Source of the DNA: JANNWF01 sp038205755
GTDB lineage: Bacteria; Pseudomonadota; Gammaproteobacteria; Xanthomonadales; Xanthomonadaceae
Length of the DNA stretch: 6,262 nt
Assembly (NCBI GenBank): GCA_038205755.1
Contig: JBBRBN010000126.1
Location: forward strand, 1-6,262
Direction of reading: 5' to 3'
A program made the translations under genes and the position numbers. Shown here one piece after another: positions 1 through 4,297 of this stretch. Under the pieces are notes generated by a model that did no database searches, was not told where the DNA came from, and saw only the letters and a program-made list of their open reading frames with translations. Every line of letters starts with the position of its first letter. Positions within the stretch are counted from its first letter, which is position 1.

Positions 1-831
1 GCCATCGAAAGCGTCTTGTCGCAAGACGTTGATTTTCCGATTGAACTAGTCATTGGAGACGACTGCAGCAAGGATGACACCGCGCAGATTTGCGCTGAAT
101 ACGCGCGCAGTGACGCACGGGTGCGCGTGCTCCCGCGCGAAAAAAACATGGGAGTCATGCCGAACTTCGCCGACACCCTGGCCGCATGCAAGGGCGAATA
201 TGTGGCGGTCTGCGAGGGCGACGACTACTGGATGGATCCCCGCAAGCTCGCCAAACAAGTGGCTTTCCTCGACAGTCATTTGGACTGCGCCGGCGCAGCA
301 CACCAATCGGATGTATTGGTCAACGAGCAATCCGAACGAAAATTCAAACTGAACGTACCTGACACACTTGCGACGCGCGATCTCGTCGGCGGGCGCCTCT
401 TTCACACCGCGTCGGTGATCTTCCGCCGCCCCGTGGTGGACCAGTTCTGCCGCGCTCCACTGGTGCTGTCCTGTGACCGGCTCCTCAACTTTTGCATCTC
501 ATTTCTCGGCAAGATCCACTACAGCGAAGAAACGATGTGCGCCTACCGACTACACGGTGGTGGCATGTCCTCCAACGTCACGGTCGCGCAATTGAAGATG
601 GACCTGAGCTGCATTGACTACCTCAAATCATTGCAACCGTCGTTTCCGACGTACCAGTACCGATCCTATGTCTACGCCACGATTGGCCTGTGCCGACTGG
701 CAACACCCGGACAGAAGCTCCATTACATGGCGATGTCGTTCCTGCTCTCCTTCTCGACGTTTCCCAAAAACCTCAGCCTGTACGGCACACATCTGGCGCG
801 GGCCATCGGACGGCGCTTGTCACGCACCTGA
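1..831 (+). CDS. Family 2 glycosyltransferase, 5'-truncated by the window edge
   Basis: Likely a cytoplasmic or membrane-associated inverting glycosyltransferase (GT-A fold, GT2) that adds one sugar from a nucleotide sugar to a growing surface-glycan unit. The reading frame is open from base 1 (AIESVLSQ...), and the stop is TGA at 829-831, leaving 276 visible codons. AIESVLSQ is the usual end of the first GT2 helix, so about 20 residues with the first strand probably lie upstream. The TTG at 16 is therefore not a credible start. Visible motifs, counted from the first codon, are the nucleotide-binding acidic pair GDDCS (19-23), NMGVMPNF (49-56) and the metal-binding DXD-type EGDDYW (72-77). 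A conserved C-terminal R-x-HGGGMSS segment lies at about 183-191. No clear membrane segment is seen. The DNA looks less GC-rich than downstream genes. Donor and acceptor cannot be told from sequence; the family call is firm. Confidence 0.9.
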   Translation, partial: AIESVLSQDVDFPIELVIGDDCSKDDTAQICAEYARSDARVRVLPREKNMGVMPNFADTLAACKGEYVAVCEGDDYWMDPRKLAKQVAFLDSHLDCAGAAHQSDVLVNEQSERKFKLNVPDTLATRDLVGGRLFHTASVIFRRPVVDQFCRAPLVLSCDRLLNFCISFLGKIHYSEETMCAYRLHGGGMSSNVTVAQLKMDLSCIDYLKSLQPSFPTYQYRSYVYATIGLCRLATPGQKLHYMAMSFLLSFSTFPKNLSLYGTHLARAIGRRLSRT

Positions 832-874
832 ATACAACCCGGAGCTGCACGAGGCGGCATGACGGGCCCGAGTC

Positions 875-881
875 AGGGAGG
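875..881 (+). promoter_or_regulatory. Ribosome binding site of the second glycosyltransferase
   Basis: AGGGAGG lies six bases before the ATG at 888 and is followed by an A-rich spacer. It is a strong Shine-Dalgarno match and selects ATG 888 over upstream in-frame codons, which would place the start inside the preceding glycosyltransferase gene. The rest of the 56-base gap (832-887) shows no convincing promoter or terminator. Confidence 0.75.
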
Positions 882-887
882 AAAAAA

Positions 888-1724
888 ATGAAAATCACCT
901 ACGTTTGTACCAACTACAACAACTCGGCCTTCACCGTCGCGGCCGTCGCCAGCCTGACGAAGAACCAGGGCCACGACCTGCGCGTGTACGTTGTTGATAA
1001 CGCGTCTCGCCCGGAAGAGGTCGAACTGCTGCGCAGCCTAAAACGCGACAACCCGTCGGTGCGCCTCATCGTCAACGCCGACAACGTCGGCTACTTCGCG
1101 GGGCTGAACCGGGGCATAGCGGCGGCGCGCCGCGACGATCCGCAGGCCGACTGGATCGTGGCCGGCAATAACGACCTAGAGTTCCCAGCCAATTTCTGCG
1201 ACCACGTCGAACGCAATCAGGCCGAGTTCCGGCAGCACTCGGTAATCTCGCCCGACGTCGTGACGCTGGACGGCGAGCATCAAAACCCGCACGTGATCTC
1301 GGACATCAGCACGATCCGCGAGATCTTCTACGACCTCTACTACTCGAACTATTATCTCGGCCTGCTGATCTACAAGGCGGCCAAGATGATCCCCCGGGTC
1401 ACTCGCCGCGGCGATGAGGATCAGTGGCAGACCGCCCGGCCGATCTACCAGGGCCACGGCTCTTGCTACCTGCTAACGCCGAAGTTCTTCGCGCAGTTCG
1501 AGGCCTTCTGGGCACCCACCTTCATGATGTCGGAAGAGGTCTTCCTGAGCCTGCAGCTGAAAAAGGTCGGCGAGCAGGTGTTCTATTCCCCGGCCATCAG
1601 CGTCACCCATCACTGGCATGGCTCGCTGCAGGACGTGCCCAACCGACGCCGCTGGAACATGGCCCGCGACGCGCATCGCGAATACCGCAAGCACGTGAAG
1701 GTGTTCAAGGGCGCCAGCCGTTGA
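888..1724 (+). CDS. Family 2 glycosyltransferase, rhamnosyltransferase-like
   Basis: A complete 278-residue GT2 enzyme expected to transfer a sugar from a nucleotide donor to a lipid-linked or growing glycan in the cytoplasm. The start ATG 888 has a strong upstream AGGGAGG, and translation opens directly into the first GT-A strand (MKITYVCTNYNN). Motifs in order are VVDNAS (about 35-40), NVGYFAGLNRGI (about 66-77) and GNNDLE (about 93-98), which sits where the metal-binding DXD normally is. Toward the C-terminus come the EEVFLSLQLKKVG segment, equivalent to the family's E-[DE]-x-D-L-x-x-R-x-x-x-x-G block, and a final HHWHGS. The EEVF version lacks the usual aspartate of that block. The length suits a single catalytic domain without membrane helices. 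It follows the partial glycosyltransferase by 56 bases and precedes the amidotransferase by 47, so one operon is likely. The sugar specificity is not readable. Confidence 0.9.
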   Translation: MKITYVCTNYNNSAFTVAAVASLTKNQGHDLRVYVVDNASRPEEVELLRSLKRDNPSVRLIVNADNVGYFAGLNRGIAAARRDDPQADWIVAGNNDLEFPANFCDHVERNQAEFRQHSVISPDVVTLDGEHQNPHVISDISTIREIFYDLYYSNYYLGLLIYKAAKMIPRVTRRGDEDQWQTARPIYQGHGSCYLLTPKFFAQFEAFWAPTFMMSEEVFLSLQLKKVGEQVFYSPAISVTHHWHGSLQDVPNRRRWNMARDAHREYRKHVKVFKGASR

Positions 1725-1762
1725 CGATGCCGCCCCGACTTCATTCCAAAGAATACGCCCCT

Positions 1763-1766
1763 GGAG
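1763..1766 (+). promoter_or_regulatory. Ribosome binding site of the amidotransferase
   Basis: GGAG lies five bases before the ATG at 1772. It supports 1772 over the in-frame ATG at 1727, which has no comparable purine stretch at the right distance and would add 15 residues (MPPRLHSKEYAPGAR) that do not look like the family's N-terminus. Confidence 0.6.
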
Positions 1767-1771
1767 CGCGC

Positions 1772-2902
1772 ATGAGAAAGTATCAGATCTGCAGTCGTTG
1801 CGTGATGGACACCACCGATTCGGCGATCGTCTTCGACGCGAACGGCGTCTGCGACCATTGCACCACCTTCGACACCAAGGTGAAGCCGAACTGGCATACC
1901 GGCGAGCGCGGCGAGAAGGATTTGCGTGCGCTGGTGCAAGAAATCAAGGCCGCCGCCAAAGGCAAGGACTTCGATTGCATCATCGGTATGAGCGGTGGCA
2001 TCGACAGCTCTTACCTGACCTACATCGCTACCGAATTCGGCCTGCGCCCGCTGGTGTTCCACGTTGACGCCGGTTGGAACTCCCAGGAAGCCGTCAACAA
2101 CATCGAGAAGCTGGTCGACAAGCTGGGCCTCGACCTTTACACCGAGGTCATCGACTGGCAGGAGATGCGCGACCTGCAACTCTCCTACTTCAAGTCGGGC
2201 GTGCCGCACATCGACTCGCCGCAGGATCACGCCTTTTTCGCGACAATGTACAAGTTTGCCGAGAAGTACAACATCAAGTACATCCTGACCGGCGCGAACC
2301 TGTCGACCGAGTGCATTCGCAATCCGATCGAATGGATGTACTACCAATCCGATTCGATCCAGTTGAAGGACATCCACGACAAGTTCGGCACGCGCCCGCT
2401 GGTGAACTATCCCACCACGTCAATCCTGCGCCACAAGGTCTGGCTGCCGTACATCAAGGGCATCAAGGTCGTGCGTCCGCTCAATATGGTGGCGTACGAC
2501 AAGGCCGCTGCGGTGAAGCTGCTGACCGAGAAGTTCGGCTGGCAGCCGTATCCGCAGAAACACTTCGAGTCGCGCTTCACGCGTTTCTATGAAGGCTACT
2601 GGCTGCCGAAAAAGTTTGGCTTCGACACCCGCAAGGTGCAGTTTGCGAGCCTGATCGTCACCGGCCAGATGACGCGCGAAGAGGCGCTCGAGAAATTGAA
2701 GACGCCCGCGCTGGACGCCGCGACGGTGCGCCAGGAGTTCGAGTACGTTGCCAACAAGCTCGAAATCAGCACCGACGAGCTGCAAGGCTACATGGACGCG
2801 CCGAACAAGACCTACCGCGACTATCGATCACAGGAAGCCTTCTACATGATGGGCGCCAAGGTGATGAAGGCGCTCGGCCTGGAGCTTGGAGGCAAGCGGT
2901 GA
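1772..2902 (+). CDS. N-acetyl sugar amidotransferase (WbpG/WbuX/PseA type)
   Basis: An ATP-dependent PP-loop enzyme of 376 residues. Relatives use ammonia to convert an N-acetyl group on a nucleotide sugar into an acetamidino group, as in P. aeruginosa O5 ManNAc3NAmA, L-FucNAm of some enterobacterial O-antigens, or acetamidino-pseudaminic acid. Seen here: an N-terminal ICSRCVMDTTD with Cys7 and Cys10, then VCDHC with Cys27 and Cys30, together a likely zinc-ribbon-like site. The ATP pyrophosphatase P-loop GMSGGIDSS is at about 72-80, with a TGANLSTECIRNP segment further on that suits the family core. The start 1772 begins right at the family's usual MxxYQICxRCVMD opening. The last bases overlap the next gene as GTGA, indicating translational coupling to the glutaminase that should supply ammonia. 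The gene has no glutaminase domain of its own, which fits needing HisH2/HisF2. The exact sugar substrate is unknown; the family call is very secure. Confidence 0.95.
   Translation: MRKYQICSRCVMDTTDSAIVFDANGVCDHCTTFDTKVKPNWHTGERGEKDLRALVQEIKAAAKGKDFDCIIGMSGGIDSSYLTYIATEFGLRPLVFHVDAGWNSQEAVNNIEKLVDKLGLDLYTEVIDWQEMRDLQLSYFKSGVPHIDSPQDHAFFATMYKFAEKYNIKYILTGANLSTECIRNPIEWMYYQSDSIQLKDIHDKFGTRPLVNYPTTSILRHKVWLPYIKGIKVVRPLNMVAYDKAAAVKLLTEKFGWQPYPQKHFESRFTRFYEGYWLPKKFGFDTRKVQFASLIVTGQMTREEALEKLKTPALDAATVRQEFEYVANKLEISTDELQGYMDAPNKTYRDYRSQEAFYMMGAKVMKALGLELGGKR
2888..2892 (+). promoter_or_regulatory. Ribosome binding site deciding the GTG start of the HisH gene
   Basis: GGAGG inside the 3' end of the amidotransferase gene lies six bases before GTG 2899. 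There is no ATG at this position, so this site, together with protein homology (MITIVDYGLGN), establishes the non-ATG start and the 4-base GTGA overlap. Confidence 0.75.
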
Positions 2903-3513
2903 TCACTATCGTCGACTACGGGCTGGGCAACATCCAGGCGTTCGCCAACATCTACAAGCGCTTGGAGATCCCTGTCGCCTTTGCCAGGTCGGCCGACGAC
3001 CTTGCCGGCGCCAGTCACCTCATCCTGCCGGGCGTGGGCGCATTCGACTGGGCGATGACGCGGCTCGACGCGTCGGGTATGCGCGCCACGCTTGATCGCC
3101 TCGTGCTCGAGGAAAAGAAGCCGGTGCTGGGCATCTGCGTGGGCATGCAGATGATGGCGCGCCACAGCGAGGAAGGCAGTGTTCCGGGCCTAGGCTGGTT
3201 CGACGCCGAGGTGCGTCGATTCGACGAATCCCGCATCCAGGGCAGCACGCACCTGCCGCACATGGGCTGGAACGACGTGGAGCCAGTCGATGCCACAGAC
3301 CTGTTCCAGGAAATGGGCACTGGTGCCCGCTTCTACTTCCTGCACTCGTACTACTTCGCTGCGAACGATCCGTCCGACGTTCTCGCAGTCACCGCCTACG
3401 GCGACCGGTTCGCGTGCGCGGTGCGGCGCGGCAACTTGTACGGCGCGCAGTTCCATCCCGAGAAGAGCCACAACTGGGGCATCCAGTTGCTCAAGAATTT
3501 CGCAGGACTCTGA
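2899..3513 (+). CDS. hisH2: HisH-type glutamine amidotransferase subunit (HisH2/WbuY)
   Basis: A class I (triad) glutaminase of 204 residues, the usual HisH length. It hydrolyses glutamine to supply ammonia to a HisF-type partner in a cytoplasmic heterodimer. Visible landmarks are the N-terminal strand IVDYGLGN (4-11), the oxyanion-strand motif PGVGAF (44-49), the nucleophile elbow GICVGMQ with Cys80, and the C-terminal QFHPEKS with His186 and Glu188. The full Cys-His-Glu triad is therefore present and the enzyme should be active. GNIQAFANIYKRL resembles the HisH2 copies found in O-antigen clusters. The start is GTG 2899, overlapping the amidotransferase stop; the HisF2 gene follows after one base. 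Context points to acetamidino-sugar synthesis and not histidine synthesis: no other his gene is present. A secondary contribution to histidine synthesis cannot be ruled out from sequence. Confidence 0.93.
   Translation: MITIVDYGLGNIQAFANIYKRLEIPVAFARSADDLAGASHLILPGVGAFDWAMTRLDASGMRATLDRLVLEEKKPVLGICVGMQMMARHSEEGSVPGLGWFDAEVRRFDESRIQGSTHLPHMGWNDVEPVDATDLFQEMGTGARFYFLHSYYFAANDPSDVLAVTAYGDRFACAVRRGNLYGAQFHPEKSHNWGIQLLKNFAGL
3504..3507 (+). promoter_or_regulatory. Ribosome binding site of the HisF2 gene
   Basis: AGGA within the last codons of the HisH gene, seven bases before ATG 3515. Only one base separates the HisH stop from this start, so coupled translation giving similar amounts of the two subunits is likely. 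Confidence 0.5.
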
Positions 3514-3514
3514 C

Positions 3515-4297
3515 ATGCTTCGCCCTCGAATCATTCCCTGCTTGCTCGTGCACAAGGGCGGTCTCGTCAAGACCGTCGGCTTCGGCCAGCCGAAGTACGT
3601 CGGCGATCCGCTCAACGCGGTGCGCATCTTCAACGAGAAGGAAGTCGACGAGCTCATGGTCATCGACATCGACGCGAGCCGCAACGGCCGCGAGCCGGAC
3701 TACAAGCTGATCGCCAATCTCGCGCTCGAATGCCGCATGCCGCTGAGCTATGGCGGCGGAGTCAAGACGGTCGAACAATTCGACCGCATCATCGGGCTGG
3801 GCGTCGAGAAGGTCGCCATCTCTTCGGCGGCGGTCGACGATCCGGGTCTGATCGGCAAGGCCGCTGCGCGCGTAGGCAGCCAGAGCGTGGTCGTGGTCGT
3901 CGACGTCAAGAAGACCGGCCTGTTCCGCAAGCCGGAGGTGGTGACGTTGAACGCGACGCACCGCACCGGGCTCGAACCGGCCGCCTGGGCCACTCGCGTG
4001 CAAGCGTTGGGCGCTGGCGAGATCGTGCTGAACAACGTCGACCGCGATGGCGAGATGAAGGGCTACGACCTTGACCTGGTCGACGAGATCCGCAAGGCCA
4101 CGTCCCTGCCGCTGACGGTGCTCGGAGGCGCGGGCACGCTGGTCCACCTGCGCGCGCTCGTCGCCAGCCACGGCATCATCGGCGCCGCTGCAGGCAGCCT
4201 GTTCGTCTTCAAGGGCAAATACCGCGCCGTCCTGATCAACTACCCGAACCGCGCGGAAAAAGACGCGTTGTGCTTGAACGCACCCCAGGCCAAATGA
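3515..4297 (+). CDS. hisF2: HisF2/WbuZ/AglZ-family acetamidino modification protein
   Basis: A (beta/alpha)8-barrel protein of 260 residues, paralogous to the HisF cyclase. It is thought to pair with HisH2 and pass ammonia to the sugar amidotransferase. The opening RIIPCLLVHKGGLVKT aligns without gaps to true HisF (RIIACLDV... in Thermotoga maritima, from memory), placing Leu11 where HisF has the catalytic Asp11. The second catalytic residue is kept as Asp130 (VVDVKK). The ammonia-gate residues known from T. maritima are retained: Arg5, Glu46 and Lys99, with Glu169 matching Glu167 after a two-residue insertion. GGGVK (80-84), NNVDRDG (172-178) and GGAG (203-206) mark the phosphate-binding barrel strands, but Ser103 and Leu202 differ from the substrate-contacting Asn103 and Ser201 of HisF. 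The tail AAAGSLFVFKGKYRAVLINYP is typical of the HisF2 group. It overlaps the next gene as ATGA. Loss of IGP synthase activity is inferred; the subfamily call is secure. Confidence 0.94.
   Translation: MLRPRIIPCLLVHKGGLVKTVGFGQPKYVGDPLNAVRIFNEKEVDELMVIDIDASRNGREPDYKLIANLALECRMPLSYGGGVKTVEQFDRIIGLGVEKVAISSAAVDDPGLIGKAAARVGSQSVVVVVDVKKTGLFRKPEVVTLNATHRTGLEPAAWATRVQALGAGEIVLNNVDRDGEMKGYDLDLVDEIRKATSLPLTVLGGAGTLVHLRALVASHGIIGAAAGSLFVFKGKYRAVLINYPNRAEKDALCLNAPQAK

Noticed and set aside
863..870. Palindrome CGGGCCCG in the gap between the two glycosyltransferases
   Set aside because: It has no loop, its flanks do not pair, and no T-run follows. An 8-base palindrome is expected by chance in GC-rich DNA, so it is neither a terminator nor a supported operator.
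690..887. Upstream extension of the second glycosyltransferase to 690
   Set aside because: The extension would overlap the first glycosyltransferase in another frame, gives an unstructured Arg/His/Thr-rich peptide, and ignores the strong AGGGAGG before ATG 888.
1424..1771. Upstream extension of the amidotransferase to 1424
   Set aside because: It would overlap the 3' half of the second glycosyltransferase in another frame and yields a Pro/Arg/Ala-rich peptide unlike the family. The family N-terminus begins at 1772.
3290..3514. Upstream extension of HisF2 to 3290
   Set aside because: The added residues are an out-of-frame reading of the HisH gene rich in Ser, Thr and Arg. HisF homology starts at ATG 3515.
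3491..4171. Long antisense open frame opposite the HisF2 gene
   Set aside because: It mirrors a GC-rich coding gene, has low-complexity Ala/Asp/Arg/Val/His-rich translation, no recognisable domain and no ribosome binding site evidence. It is a shadow of the real gene.
2899..4297. HisH and HisF as part of a histidine biosynthesis operon
   Set aside because: No other his gene is present, the HisF copy lacks Asp11, and the pair is locked to a sugar amidotransferase and flanked by glycan genes.
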